Of a DNA stretch of 64,000 bases, positions 38,150 through 47,750 are shown piece by piece. The notes beneath the pieces are model-generated. The model was not told where the DNA came from, did not search any database, and worked only from the letters and a program-made list of their open reading frames with translations. Source of the stretch: Winslowiella toletana (lineage in GTDB: Bacteria > Pseudomonadota > Gammaproteobacteria > Enterobacterales > Enterobacteriaceae); NCBI RefSeq assembly GCF_017875465.1, contig NZ_JAGGMQ010000001.1:3658001-3722000 (forward strand). Direction: 5' to 3'. The position numbers and the translations under genes were made by a program. The number at the start of each line of letters is the position of its first letter. Position 1 is the first letter of the stretch.

Positions 38150-39451
38150 ATGAAATTTCCCGGCAAACGCAAATCCAAACACTACTTCCCCGTCAGCGCC
38201 CGCGATCCCTTACTGCAAACCCAACTTCCGCCAGAAAACGTCAGCAGCTGGGTGGTGGGTATCGATCAGACGCTGGTGGATATCGAAGCCAAAGTGGATG
38301 ATGCGTTTGTGGCGCGCTATGGCCTGAGCGCTGGCCATTCGCTGGTGATTGATGATGATGTGGCGGAAGCGCTGTACAACGAGCTGATGCGCGACCAGCT
38401 GATCAGTCATCAGTTTGCTGGCGGCACCATCGGTAATACGCTGCACAACTACTCGGTACTGGCGGATGACCGCTCGGTACTGCTCGGCGTGATGTGCAAC
38501 AATGTGCAGATTGGCGGCTACGCCTATCGTTATCTGTGCAATACCTCCAGCCGTACCGATCTTAACTATCTGCAGGGCGTTGATGGTGCCATTGGCCGCT
38601 GTTTTACCCTGATTGGCGATAACGGCGAGCGTACTTTCGCCATCAGTCCGGGCATGATGAATCAGCTGCGTGAAGAGAGTATTCCTGAAGCGGTGATTGC
38701 CGGCGCTTCAGCGCTGGTGCTGACTTCCTATCTGGTGCGCTGTAAGCCGGGCGAGCCGATGCCACAGGCGACGATGAAAGCCATTGAACTGGCGAAAAAA
38801 CACAATGTGCCGGTGGTGCTGACGCTGGGCACCAAATATGTGATTGCCGATAATCCGCAGTTCTGGCGCGATTTTCTGCGCGACCATGTGTCGATTGTGG
38901 CGATGAATGAAGATGAAGCGCAGGAGCTGACCGGATTTAGCGATCCGTTGCAGGCGGCCGATAAGGCGCTGGACTGGGTCGATCTGGTGCTGTGTACCGC
39001 CGGGCCAAATGGTCTGTATATGGCCGGTTTTACCGAGGAGGAGGGCAAGCGTAAGACCAATCATCCGCTGCTGCCGGGGGTGATCGCGGAATTTAACCTG
39101 TACGAATTCAGCCGCGCCATGCGTCATCAGGATTGTCAGCAGCCGCTACGTATTTTCTCGCATATCGCTCCTTATATGGGTGGACCGGAGAAAATTATGA
39201 ATACCAACGGCGCCGGTGATGGCGCGCTGGCGGCGCTGCTGCATGATATTACCGCGAATAATTACCATCGCAGTAATGTGCCGAACTCCAGCAAGCATGG
39301 ACGCAGTTATCTGACCTATTCGTCACTGGCGCAGGTGTGCAAATACGCCAACCGCGTCAGCTATCAGGTATTAAACCAGCATTCGCCCCGTTTAACCCGT
39401 GGGCTGCCGGAGCGTGAAGACAGTCTGGAAGAGGCGTACTGGGAAAGGTAA
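38150..39451 (+). CDS. gsk: Inosine-guanosine kinase
   Basis: This 433-residue PfkB-family kinase phosphorylates guanosine and inosine in purine salvage. The catalytic motif NTNGAGDGALAALLHD is near residue 350. The first 20 residues MKFPGKRKSKHYFPVSARDP match E. coli closely. It lies 59 bp after hemH, since the aes gene that separates them in E. coli is missing. It is followed by a repeat element. Confidence 0.97.
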   Translation: MKFPGKRKSKHYFPVSARDPLLQTQLPPENVSSWVVGIDQTLVDIEAKVDDAFVARYGLSAGHSLVIDDDVAEALYNELMRDQLISHQFAGGTIGNTLHNYSVLADDRSVLLGVMCNNVQIGGYAYRYLCNTSSRTDLNYLQGVDGAIGRCFTLIGDNGERTFAISPGMMNQLREESIPEAVIAGASALVLTSYLVRCKPGEPMPQATMKAIELAKKHNVPVVLTLGTKYVIADNPQFWRDFLRDHVSIVAMNEDEAQELTGFSDPLQAADKALDWVDLVLCTAGPNGLYMAGFTEEEGKRKTNHPLLPGVIAEFNLYEFSRAMRHQDCQQPLRIFSHIAPYMGGPEKIMNTNGAGDGALAALLHDITANNYHRSNVPNSSKHGRSYLTYSSLAQVCKYANRVSYQVLNQHSPRLTRGLPEREDSLEEAYWER

Positions 39452-39460
39452 TTGGGCAAC

Positions 39461-39515
39461 GGGCGGTGAGAACGCCGTCCCTGCAAATTCCGTAGGGGAG
39501 GCGTTCTCGCCTCCC
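39461..39515. repeat. GC-rich double-hairpin repeat, copy after gsk
   Basis: The most diverged full copy: left half GGGCGGTGAGAACGCCGTCC, right half GTAGGGGAGGCGTTCTCGCC. The paired changes keep each hairpin intact, so structure seems conserved. It sits between the convergent gsk and ybaL. Confidence 0.8.
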
Positions 39516-39523
39516 TGTTGCTG

Positions 39524-41206
39524 CTAAATCGGACACTCCTGCGGCTCTTTTTCCAGCTCCAGCTGCAACATATTTAGCATACTATTGGCGATTTCACGTT
39601 CGCCCATCACCACGCGATCGGCGCCACGCTCCATAATATATTCCACCTCATCGTCATAATGCGCGCGGGCAATAATTTCAATATTAGGCCGCTTCTCGCG
39701 CGCCGCAGTGACTATCTCACCCGCCTCGTAGCCGTTGGGGATGGTCAGCAGCAGCCAGCGTGCGCAATCGAGCCGCGCCAGCTCCATGGTATCGGCGCGT
39801 GCGGCATTACCCAGCACCGCTTTGATGCCCTGCTCACGCAGCGCTTCAACGCGTGGTCGCGAGTTTTCCACCACCACAATCGGCACCCCGGCGGCAATTA
39901 AGCGCGAACCAAGCAGGCTGCCGACGCGGCCATAACCCACTACCAGCGCATGATTACAGAGATCAACCGGGATCTGCTTCTCTTCTTCAATCGCCTCTTC
40001 CATCGTCTGCTCTTCGATGGTCTCGGTTTTTTCCAGATACCGTTCCAGCAGAGTAAACAGAATCGGGTTCAGCATAATCGACAGGATCGCCGCCGCCAGT
40101 ACCAGATTGCGTCCTTCATCGGACAGAACACCGAGGGAAATACCCAGACCGGCCAGAATAAAGGCGAATTCACCGATTTGCGCCAGACTGGCAGAAATGG
40201 TCAGCGCGGTACGGCGTGAATGGCCAAACAGCGTTACCAGCAAATAGGCGACAATGGATTTACCCAGCACGATAATCGCCAGCGCGCCAAGTACTGCCAG
40301 CGGTTTTTGCACCAGAATCATCGGGTCAAACAGCATGCCGACCGAAACAAAGAACAGCACGGCAAAAGCATCGCGCAGCGGCAGCGTATCGTGCGCGGCG
40401 CGATGGCTGAGTTCCGACTCGTTCAGCACCATACCGGCAAAGAAGGCGCCGAGCGCAAAGGAGACATCGAAGAACTCGACAGCACCAAAGGCGATACCCA
40501 GCGCCAGCGCCAGCACCGCAAGGGTAAACAGCTCACGCGAACCGGTGGCGGCGCTTTTCGCCAGAATCCACGGCACCACGCGGCGGCCAACCACCATCAT
40601 CAGCACCATAAACGCCACCACTTTACCGATAGTCCACACCATATCCCAGGCGAGCATCGAGAAGCTGGCGTTGCCTTGTTCCAGCATGGCGGCAATTGCC
40701 GGCAACAGCACCAGCGTCAGCACCATCACCAGATCTTCAACAATCAACCAGCCAATGGCAATCTGTCCACGCTGACTGTCAATTAACTGACGCTCTTCCA
40801 GCGCACGCAGCAGCACCACGGTACTGGCGGTGGAGAGGCAGAGACCAAATACTAAACCGGTAATCAGCGACCAGCCCATCGCCCATGACAGCCCCATACC
40901 CAATAGCGTGGCGACGGCAATCTGCGCAATAGCGCCAGGGATGGCAATGGATTTAACCGACATCAAATCTTTCAGGGAGAAGTGCAAACCGACACCGAAC
41001 ATCAACAGGATCACACCGAGTTCAGCAAGTTCCGGGGCGAGGTTCGTATCAGCCACGAAACCGGGGGTAAAAGGGCCAGCTAATACGCCAGCTAACAGAT
41101 AACCTACTAAGGGGGAAATGCGTAGCCGGTTAGCCAGCATGCCAAAGAGGAAGGCGAGAACAAGGCCTCCGACAATTGTCGTGATAAGCGGCGTGGTGTG
41201 GTGCAT
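39524..41206 (-). CDS. ybaL: CPA2-family cation:proton antiporter YbaL
   Basis: This 560-residue inner-membrane antiporter is of the KefB/KefC type. It has about twelve membrane helices (residues 5-390) followed by a cytosolic RCK/TrkA-N nucleotide-binding domain (about 415-530, HALVVGYGRVGSLLGSRL). The C terminus ends without the second RCK lobe. Ion specificity (probably K+) is unproven. ATG 41206 was chosen because AAGGAGA precedes it; the frame extends 23 codons upstream. Confidence 0.94.
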   Translation of the reverse strand: MHHTTPLITTIVGGLVLAFLFGMLANRLRISPLVGYLLAGVLAGPFTPGFVADTNLAPELAELGVILLMFGVGLHFSLKDLMSVKSIAIPGAIAQIAVATLLGMGLSWAMGWSLITGLVFGLCLSTASTVVLLRALEERQLIDSQRGQIAIGWLIVEDLVMVLTLVLLPAIAAMLEQGNASFSMLAWDMVWTIGKVVAFMVLMMVVGRRVVPWILAKSAATGSRELFTLAVLALALGIAFGAVEFFDVSFALGAFFAGMVLNESELSHRAAHDTLPLRDAFAVLFFVSVGMLFDPMILVQKPLAVLGALAIIVLGKSIVAYLLVTLFGHSRRTALTISASLAQIGEFAFILAGLGISLGVLSDEGRNLVLAAAILSIMLNPILFTLLERYLEKTETIEEQTMEEAIEEEKQIPVDLCNHALVVGYGRVGSLLGSRLIAAGVPIVVVENSRPRVEALREQGIKAVLGNAARADTMELARLDCARWLLLTIPNGYEAGEIVTAAREKRPNIEIIARAHYDDEVEYIMERGADRVVMGEREIANSMLNMLQLELEKEPQECPI

Positions 41207-41472
41207 GCCTGTCTCCTTGTGTCCCTCTTCATACCTGGCATTACAGCTAACACCAGCAACTTTGAGGGTAAGCAAATGTGTCCGGTTGTAAGTGTTCAGT
41301 TTATGGCATATTTCTGGCGCATGCTTGTCAATAATGGTGATAAGTGCAAAAAATATGTAAATGGCAGCGACTTAGGCAGATGAGCGGGATTTCTCCCACT
41401 CATCATACAGCGGACGCTATTTTATCGCAGAAAGGTGCGGCATGATTCGCAAGTATCCGCCGCTTAAAGGGG

Positions 41473-42675
41473 CTATTTTTGCCGATTATCTGGCAGGAAA
41501 GCGGTGAGAATGCCGAGAAGCGGCAGGTAAGCGCAGATTTGGTAGACCAGCTCAATACTGGTGCGATCTGCCACCAGACCTAAAATCGCCGCGCCGATGC
41601 CTCCCATGCCAAAAGCAAAACCGAAAAACAGTCCCGAAACCATGCCAATGCGGCCCGGCATCAGCTCCTGAGCATACACCAGAATTGCGGAAAAAGCTGA
41701 GGCGAGGATCAGGCCGATAATCACACTCAGCACTCCGGTCCACGCCAGCGAAGCATGGGGCAGCAGCAGGGTAAAGGGCGCAACACCGAGGATCGATCCC
41801 CAGATTACATACTTGCGGCCAATCTTATCGCCCAGCGGTCCGCCAATCACCGTACCGGCGGCGACGGCAAACAGAAAAGCAAACAGATGCAGCTGCGCAT
41901 CCTGCACCGACAGACCAAATTTGTGGATCAAATAAAAGGTGTAGTAGCTGCTGAGGCTGGTGAGATAAAAATATTTGGAAAAAATCAGCAACAGCAGAAT
42001 GCTGATAGCCAGCGCCACTTTTTTGCGCGGCAGCGGATTTTTCACCGCCGTTGCCGCGCCGCTTTTCGCCACGCGATGCTGAGCCTGATACCAGCGGCTA
42101 ATTTGCAGCAGCAGCACAATCGCCAGCAGCGCCGCGAGGGTAAACCAGGCCACATTCCCTTTCCCGTAGGGCGCAATAATGATCGCCGCCAGCAGCGGGC
42201 CCAAAGAAGCGCCGAGATTGCCGCCGACCTGAAACAGTGACTGCGCCAGACCGTGGCGGCCGCCGGATGCCATACGCGCTACGCGTGAAGATTCAGGATG
42301 GAATACGGAAGAACCGGTGCCCACCAGCGCGGCGGCCAGCAGGATCAGCGGGAAAGTCTGCGCGACCGCCAGCAGCAGCAGGCCGGAAAGGGTAAAACCC
42401 ATACCAATCGGCAGTGACCATGGCTGTGGATGTTTATCGGTATAGTGGCCGATAAGCGGTTGCAGCAGTGAGGCGGTGACCTGGAAGGTCAGGGTGATCA
42501 GGCCGATCTGCACAAAACTAAGGGAAAACTCGCTGCGCAATAACGGATAGATCGCCAGGATCAGCGACTGAATCATATCGTTTAACAGATGCGCCAGGCT
42601 GATTGCGCCCAGTACGCCGAAAGCGGTACGCCTTGGCGCCGCCGGAGATGCCGAGAGGGTTTGTTCGCTTGCCAT
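41473..42675 (-). CDS. fsr: Fosmidomycin-resistance MFS transporter Fsr
   Basis: This 400-residue major-facilitator transporter has twelve predicted helices. The early segment SLAHLLNDMIQSLILAIYPL is characteristic. E. coli Fsr exports fosmidomycin; its natural substrate is unknown. It lies between ybaL and ushA as in E. coli, on the minus strand, with a 266-bp gap to ybaL that shows no gene. It is divergent from ushA. Confidence 0.95.
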   Translation of the reverse strand: MASEQTLSASPAAPRRTAFGVLGAISLAHLLNDMIQSLILAIYPLLRSEFSLSFVQIGLITLTFQVTASLLQPLIGHYTDKHPQPWSLPIGMGFTLSGLLLLAVAQTFPLILLAAALVGTGSSVFHPESSRVARMASGGRHGLAQSLFQVGGNLGASLGPLLAAIIIAPYGKGNVAWFTLAALLAIVLLLQISRWYQAQHRVAKSGAATAVKNPLPRKKVALAISILLLLIFSKYFYLTSLSSYYTFYLIHKFGLSVQDAQLHLFAFLFAVAAGTVIGGPLGDKIGRKYVIWGSILGVAPFTLLLPHASLAWTGVLSVIIGLILASAFSAILVYAQELMPGRIGMVSGLFFGFAFGMGGIGAAILGLVADRTSIELVYQICAYLPLLGILTAFLPDNRQK

Positions 42676-42930
42676 TAATTAACCTGAATATTGAGTATTG
42701 TTATGGCGCCGGACGATAGCGCTAAGGCTATTCAAGCGGGTTGTTGCGGCTATTACAATGGCTCTGCGTGCGATTGCTAACATATCCATAACAATGCTGA
42801 CTGGGTACGGTCATAAAGCTGCGGCATAATCGGGGCGCAGTCTCAAAAAATTGAAAGCGTTGATGTTATCTTCACAGGCGTTCTACACTGGCGAAATAAT
42901 CAGAAAGCGTTGCTGACAAGGAGATCGATT

Positions 42931-44679
42931 TTGCGTTTTACCAAAAAAACGGTGCTGGGAACTCTTTTGCTGTCATTAATGGCCGCATCATTACAGGTTC
43001 AGGCATGGGAAAAAGGCCGTACTTATAAATTTACCGTGTTGCATACCAATGATCATCACGGACGCTTCTGGAATAACGATCACGATGAATATGGTCTGGC
43101 CGCGCAAAAAACGCTGGTGGACAGTATTCGCTATGATGTGCAGGCGCATGGCGGTCAGGTGCTGGTGCTCTCCGGCGGAGATATTAATACCGGTGTGCCG
43201 GAGTCTGATTTGCAGGACGCCGAACCCGATTTCCGTGGAATGAATCTGATTGGTTACGATGCGATGGCGCTCGGAAACCATGAATTTGATAATCCGCTCT
43301 CTGTATTACGTCAGCAGCAAAAGTGGGCTAAATTCCCGCTGCTTTCCGCCAATATCTATCAAAAAAGCACCGGAAAGCGTCTGTTCCAGCCCTATGCGCT
43401 GTTTAACCGTATGGGCCTGAAAATCGCGGTTATTGGCTTAACCACCGATGACACGGCAAAAATCGGCAATCCGGAATACTTTACCGATATGGAGTTCCGT
43501 AAACCCGCCACCGAAGCGAAAGCGGTGGTTGAGGCGCTACGCGCGAAAGAGAAGCCGGATGTGATTATCGCCGCGACCCATATGGGCCACTACGATAATG
43601 GCAAACATGGCTCCAATGCGCCGGGTGACGTGGAGATGGCACGCGAGCTGCCAGCGGGTTATCTCGATATGATTGTCGGTGGTCACTCGCAGGATCCGGT
43701 CTGTATGGCCAGCGACAATGTAAAACAGGTCGATTATGTGCCGGGCACCCCGTGTGCGCCTGATCGGCAGAATGGCACCTGGATTGTGCAGGCCCACGAG
43801 TGGGGCAAATATGTCGGCCGCGCGGATTTCACCTTCCTGAACGGCAAGCTGACGCTGGAGCACTATGCGCTGCTGCCGGTTAACCTGAAACATAAAGTGA
43901 AAAACAGCGACGGCTCGGAAAGCTGGGTTAACTACACCCAGCAAATTGAAAAAAATCCGGCGATGATGAAATTGCTGACACCCTTCCAGAATAAAGGTGA
44001 AGCGCAGCTAAATGTGAAGATCGGCAGCGTCAACGATCATCTGGAAGGCGATCGCAGTAAAGTCCGCTTTGTACAAACCAATCTCGCGCGTTTGATCCTT
44101 AGCGGTCAGATGGATCGCACTAAGGCGGATTTTGCAGTGATGAGTGGCGGCGGAGTGCGTGACTCTATCGAGAAAGGCGATATCACGTATAAAGATGTGC
44201 TGAAAGTGCAGCCGTTTGGCAACACCCTGACCTATGTCGATATGAAAGGCAGCGACGTGGCGAAGTATCTGGCGGTCGTTGCTAATAAACAGGTGGATTC
44301 CGGTGCTTACGCACAGTTTGCCAACGTCAGTCTGGTGGCGGATGGTGAAGGGGTCAGCGAGGTCAAAATCAAAGGTGAGCCGTTGCAAATGGATAAAACC
44401 TACCGCATGGCGCTGCTGAGCTTTAATGCCACCGGCGGCGATGGTTACCCGGTAGTCAGTAATCTGCCTGGCTACGTGAATACCGGTTTTGTTGATGCGG
44501 AAGTGCTGAAACAGTTTATTCAGCAGAACTCGCCGCTGGATGCGACAAAATTTGCCCCACAGGGTGAAATTGTTTATCTCAGCGCGGAACAGAAGCAGGC
44601 AAAAGAAAAAGAGAAAGCGGCTGAGCCAAAAAAACTGCGTGCGCCGAAGTATCCGAAAATGGATACCGCGTCGTTATAA
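42931..44679 (+). CDS. ushA: Periplasmic 5'-nucleotidase / UDP-sugar hydrolase
   Basis: This 582-residue exported metallophosphoesterase hydrolyses nucleotides and UDP-sugars for salvage. It has a signal peptide (about 1-26, ending VQA). The two-metal N-terminal domain includes HTNDHHGRFW, SGGDINTG, GNHEFDNP and the C-terminal substrate domain has SFNATGGDGYP. TTG 42931 is the likely start: AAGGAG lies seven bases upstream and the product then has a normal signal peptide. The C terminus carries about 30 extra Lys/Glu/Pro-rich residues (KQAKEKEKAAEPKKLRAPK) beyond the E. coli end. Confidence 0.95.
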   Translation: MRFTKKTVLGTLLLSLMAASLQVQAWEKGRTYKFTVLHTNDHHGRFWNNDHDEYGLAAQKTLVDSIRYDVQAHGGQVLVLSGGDINTGVPESDLQDAEPDFRGMNLIGYDAMALGNHEFDNPLSVLRQQQKWAKFPLLSANIYQKSTGKRLFQPYALFNRMGLKIAVIGLTTDDTAKIGNPEYFTDMEFRKPATEAKAVVEALRAKEKPDVIIAATHMGHYDNGKHGSNAPGDVEMARELPAGYLDMIVGGHSQDPVCMASDNVKQVDYVPGTPCAPDRQNGTWIVQAHEWGKYVGRADFTFLNGKLTLEHYALLPVNLKHKVKNSDGSESWVNYTQQIEKNPAMMKLLTPFQNKGEAQLNVKIGSVNDHLEGDRSKVRFVQTNLARLILSGQMDRTKADFAVMSGGGVRDSIEKGDITYKDVLKVQPFGNTLTYVDMKGSDVAKYLAVVANKQVDSGAYAQFANVSLVADGEGVSEVKIKGEPLQMDKTYRMALLSFNATGGDGYPVVSNLPGYVNTGFVDAEVLKQFIQQNSPLDATKFAPQGEIVYLSAEQKQAKEKEKAAEPKKLRAPKYPKMDTASL

Positions 44680-44701
44680 TATTGGTGTTTTCTGTGAACA
44701 A

Positions 44702-44761
44702 GGGCGGCGAGAACGCCGCCCCTGCACCATTACGAACGTAGGGGCGGCGTTCTCGCCGCCC
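44702..44761. repeat. GC-rich double-hairpin repeat, copy after ushA
   Basis: The most regular copy: GGGCGGCGAGAACGCCGCCC, a spacer, then the exact inverted hairpin ending CTCGCCGCCC. It is located between the convergent ushA and PACE genes. Confidence 0.87.
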
Positions 44762-44798
44762 GTTTCGAAGATATGCAGTAGCGGCACCCGCCAGCTTA

Positions 44799-45233
44799 TC
44801 AAGCCTCACATGCCCGCCGCGCCATCAGCTTCTGCCGTAAGGTATCCCACATCCAGTTGTAAAATACGGTGTATGGCAGGAAGAACAGGAAGAAGGCCAT
44901 CTCAATCATAAACGCCTGCAGTAAACTGATCCCCAGCATCCACGCCGCCAGCGGCAGACCCATAACAATAAAGCCCCCTTCAAAACCCAGCGCATGCGCC
45001 ACGCGCAGGACAGGACCTCGCTTAGCTTTGCCCGGTGGATAAAAGCGATCAAAAACGCTGTTATAGATCATGTTCCACACCATGGCGACAGTCGACAGCA
45101 TGATCGCCAGTGCGCCCATCTGAAACAGCGGTTTATCCATAATCCAGGCCGCCGTTGGCGCAACGATAAGGATCGCCAGCACCTCAAAGCCTGCAGCATG
45201 TAAAAAACGTTCTTTCAGTGTTCTGGTACGCAT
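44799..45233 (-). CDS. PACE-family multidrug/biocide exporter
   Basis: This 144-residue four-helix membrane protein is made of two tandem bacterial transmembrane pair domains, as in Acinetobacter AceI. Hallmarks are RFLHAAGFEVLAILIVAPTA, TVAMVWNMIYNSVFDRFYP, HALGFEGGFIVMGLP and FLPYTVFYNWMWD. The glutamate in GFEVLA corresponds to the functional acidic residue of AceI. AceI exports chlorhexidine and short diamines. It is divergent from a LysR regulator and absent from this place in E. coli. Confidence 0.93.
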   Translation of the reverse strand: MRTRTLKERFLHAAGFEVLAILIVAPTAAWIMDKPLFQMGALAIMLSTVAMVWNMIYNSVFDRFYPPGKAKRGPVLRVAHALGFEGGFIVMGLPLAAWMLGISLLQAFMIEMAFFLFFLPYTVFYNWMWDTLRQKLMARRACEA

Positions 45234-45323
45234 ATTTGCTCCTTAATCAGTTCTGGCCGCTATTTTCATCGTTTTTACTGATAAGATAAAATGAGTATCC
45301 ATCGATAAAAGCGATAGAGTGCC

Positions 45324-46193
45324 ATGCGTTATTCACCTGAATCACTGGAAGCCTTTGTTCAGACTGTGGAGAGCGGCTCATTTTCCGCCGCCGCTCGTGC
45401 GTTACGTAAAAGCCAGTCCACCATCAGCACCGCCGTGGCAAATTTAGAAGCCGATCTCGGCTTCGCGCTGTTTAACCGCGATGCCTGGCAACCGGTACTG
45501 ACGGAAGAGGGACGGCGCGCACTGGCGCAGGTGAAGGAAATTCTTGCCGCCAGTGAGCGGCTGGAGGAGCTGGCGGTGCGGCTGGCGGGTGAAGAGGAGC
45601 CATTTCTTAGTATGGCAATCTCCGATTTCTGGCAGACAGATCATCATGAATCGCTGCTGAAACGCCTGGCGGCCCGTTATCCGCTTATTGAATTTGACTG
45701 TATGATTGCCGAAGACGCCGATGTGATTGACGCGCTGCAAATGGGGCGTGCGCATATTGGTGTGGTGCGGGCACAGCCGCATCTGCCGCCGGATATTGCC
45801 TGCTCACGTTTACAGGTGCAGGCGCAGATGGCGATCTATATCCATCAGGATCATCCGCTGGCGCAGCAGAGCAAGGTTAACTGGAGTCAGCTCACTCCCG
45901 AACGCCAGTTGCGGCTGAACACCTGGACGCAGAATGACAGCGACCGTCCGGTGGGCAAGGTGTGGTCGGCACCGTCGTATCTGCTGCTGCTGGAGATGGC
46001 GGAACAGGGATTTGGCTGGAGTATTTTGCCGCGCTGGCTGGTCAGGCAGTTTGGTCATCAGGTACTGACGGAACTGCCGGTTAACGGCTGGCCGCAGAAT
46101 ATTGCGGTCGATGCGTTATGGTCAAAACGCTCGCCGCCCGGCCCGGCCGGACGCTGGATGATCGATCAGCTCTGCGCGCAGCGGCCTGATTAG
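45324..46193 (+). CDS. LysR-family regulator of the PACE exporter
   Basis: This is a 289-residue LysR-type regulator with an N-terminal winged helix (about 2-60, [20 protein letters not shown]) and an effector domain from about 88. AceI-type PACE genes are commonly controlled by a divergent LysR protein (AceR), and the 90-bp gap here fits that plan. The inducing ligand is unknown. The gene end overlaps the convergent ybaK stop by four bases. Confidence 0.9.
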   Translation: MRYSPESLEAFVQTVESGSFSAAARALRKSQSTISTAVANLEADLGFALFNRDAWQPVLTEEGRRALAQVKEILAASERLEELAVRLAGEEEPFLSMAISDFWQTDHHESLLKRLAARYPLIEFDCMIAEDADVIDALQMGRAHIGVVRAQPHLPPDIACSRLQVQAQMAIYIHQDHPLAQQSKVNWSQLTPERQLRLNTWTQNDSDRPVGKVWSAPSYLLLLEMAEQGFGWSILPRWLVRQFGHQVLTELPVNGWPQNIAVDALWSKRSPPGPAGRWMIDQLCAQRPD

Positions 46194-46669
46194 TCGCGGC
46201 GCGCGATATCGGCCAGCGTGGCATCAAGCAGTGTTGTCAGATCGCTGGCCGCCAGCTCAATATCCAGCCCGCGTTTACCGCCGGAAATATAGATGACCGG
46301 CCACTGCGTCGCCAGATGATCTATCACCGTTGGCAGGCGTTTTTTCTGTCCTAACGGACTGATACCGCCAATCAGATAGCCGGTGATGCGCTGGGCCAGC
46401 AGCGGATCGGCCATATCCGCTTTTTTCGCCCCCAGTGCTTTCGCCACTTTCTTTAAATCGAGCTGACCCGACACCGGTGTGACCGCCACCGCCAGATTTT
46501 TAGGGTCGCCATTTAATGCAACCAGCAGCGTTTTATATACCTGATCAGCATTCAGATTCAGCTTACGTACTGCCTCATCGCCAAAGTGGGTCTCGTCGCT
46601 GTCATGCTGGTAAGAATGCAGGGTAAAGGCGACTTTATGTTTTTCCAGAAGTTTAACCGCCGGGGTCAT
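46190..46669 (-). CDS. ybaK: Cys-tRNA(Pro) deacylase YbaK
   Basis: This 159-residue trans-editing enzyme hydrolyses Cys-tRNA(Pro) formed by error by prolyl-tRNA synthetase. The conserved lysine region is [15 protein letters not shown] and the GXXXP part is [19 protein letters not shown]. It starts [20 protein letters not shown]. The short overlap with the LysR gene is convergent. The chiX sRNA gene lies upstream on the other strand. Confidence 0.96.
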   Translation of the reverse strand: MTPAVKLLEKHKVAFTLHSYQHDSDETHFGDEAVRKLNLNADQVYKTLLVALNGDPKNLAVAVTPVSGQLDLKKVAKALGAKKADMADPLLAQRITGYLIGGISPLGQKKRLPTVIDHLATQWPVIYISGGKRGLDIELAASDLTTLLDATLADIARRD

Positions 46670-46754
46670 GGTCTGTCCTTGGTCAGAATAATCTTATAAA
46701 GATGGTGAAGAAAAGTACTGGCGAAAATCCAGGCTTTGAGCGACAATCGCCATC

Positions 46755-46841
46755 CCATCAGCAAGTCACTTGCTATGGATAACCAAAATCATAAATAAAT
46801 TCCTCTTTGACGGGCCAATTTTAATATTGGCCTTTTTTTTT
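46755..46841 (+). ncRNA. chiX: Small regulatory RNA ChiX (MicM)
   Basis: An orphan rightward terminator (GGCCAAT / ATTGGCC stem at 46813-46832 plus nine T) lies between two leftward genes, ybaK and ybaP. This is exactly the E. coli position of chiX. The 20 bases before the terminator, ATTCCTCTTTGACGGGCCAA, correspond to the conserved ChiX seed region. It pairs with the chitoporin (chiP) leader and the chb operon via Hfq. The 5' hairpin (AGCAAGTCACTTGCT, 46760-46774) differs in sequence from E. coli. The 5' end is estimated; a weak promoter (CTGGCG, GACAAT) ends near 46747. Confidence 0.85.
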
Positions 46842-47643
46842 ACCTGCCCTTCAGCAACTCCGGCAAATTGCCATCGCCATACAGATGCAGTGCGCCTACC
46901 GCCACCACATAGCGGCCTGCCGGCATGCTCAGTAACGCATCTGCCCAGCGCTGATTGCGCTGGTGCATCAATACATCATTCAGCTCACTGCTAAAGGTGC
47001 TCGGCAGTTCGACCTGACGCTGGCCCGGTGGCGCTTCAAGCCACCAGCTCACCATGGTTTGCAACATGCGCGCATTGGTGTGCCAGTGCTGCAGTGTATC
47101 TTCCAGCAATGGCATGCCATTATCTGGCAGTGCTTTCAGGAGTTCCAGCTGCTCGTCCGGCCCTTCCAGTTCGATAATTTTCAGCTTGCGCAGTCTGGCT
47201 GCCTGTAACAGCTGGTAGTCGATGCCGTAATCAGGTCGCAGTCCCAGCCGTTGCGCCTGTTGCGCCTGTAACATCAGCGCCACCTGCCAGCCTGGCAGCG
47301 CGGCGATCATCTCCGCATTAATCGCCAGTTCGTCACAGAGGCGCAGCAACGTCTGCATATTCTGCGCCGACAGGCGTTGCTCCAGCGGCGCGTGGGTTTC
47401 GCTGTGGGCGAAAGGCGATGCGCCGCCAGTAATATCCGCCTCAACAACCAGCGCATCGGCGCGATTAAGACGCTGCAACAGCGTCGCTGGCAGCGGCATC
47501 ATATCGCGGGTACCCATATGGATACTGCCAACCAGATGAAGCTGGCGCTTAGCGGGCAGAAACATATCCAGCGCCGGATAAGCATACTTCACCGGAGAGA
47601 GTTCTCTGAACAGTGAGCTGACTCTGTGCAGTAAATTACCCAT
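46840..47643 (-). CDS. ybaP: TraB/GumN-family protein YbaP
   Basis: This 267-residue protein carries two conserved GX2H-type motifs of the TraB/TIKI family: LVGSIHMGTRDM (about 36-47) and VVAVGALHLYGDGNL near the C terminus. ALVVEADITG is also present. Related TIKI proteins are metalloproteases; the role in enterobacteria is unknown. No clear signal peptide is visible. It lies upstream of copA, as in E. coli. Confidence 0.93.
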   Translation of the reverse strand: MGNLLHRVSSLFRELSPVKYAYPALDMFLPAKRQLHLVGSIHMGTRDMMPLPATLLQRLNRADALVVEADITGGASPFAHSETHAPLEQRLSAQNMQTLLRLCDELAINAEMIAALPGWQVALMLQAQQAQRLGLRPDYGIDYQLLQAARLRKLKIIELEGPDEQLELLKALPDNGMPLLEDTLQHWHTNARMLQTMVSWWLEAPPGQRQVELPSTFSSELNDVLMHQRNQRWADALLSMPAGRYVVAVGALHLYGDGNLPELLKGR

Positions 47644-47750
47644 TATGCCGCCTTATGGTAGAAAACGATTTATGCTAGCGGTTAACTTTACTGATTAACA
47701 GAGGAAAGCTCTGTAATGCCTTCATCACAAGGCGGTGTAACCCCGGTATA

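Noticed and set aside
39659-41102. Several long plus-strand frames opposite ybaL
   Set aside because: They mirror the codons of a clear membrane antiporter gene and have low-complexity, non-family sequences.
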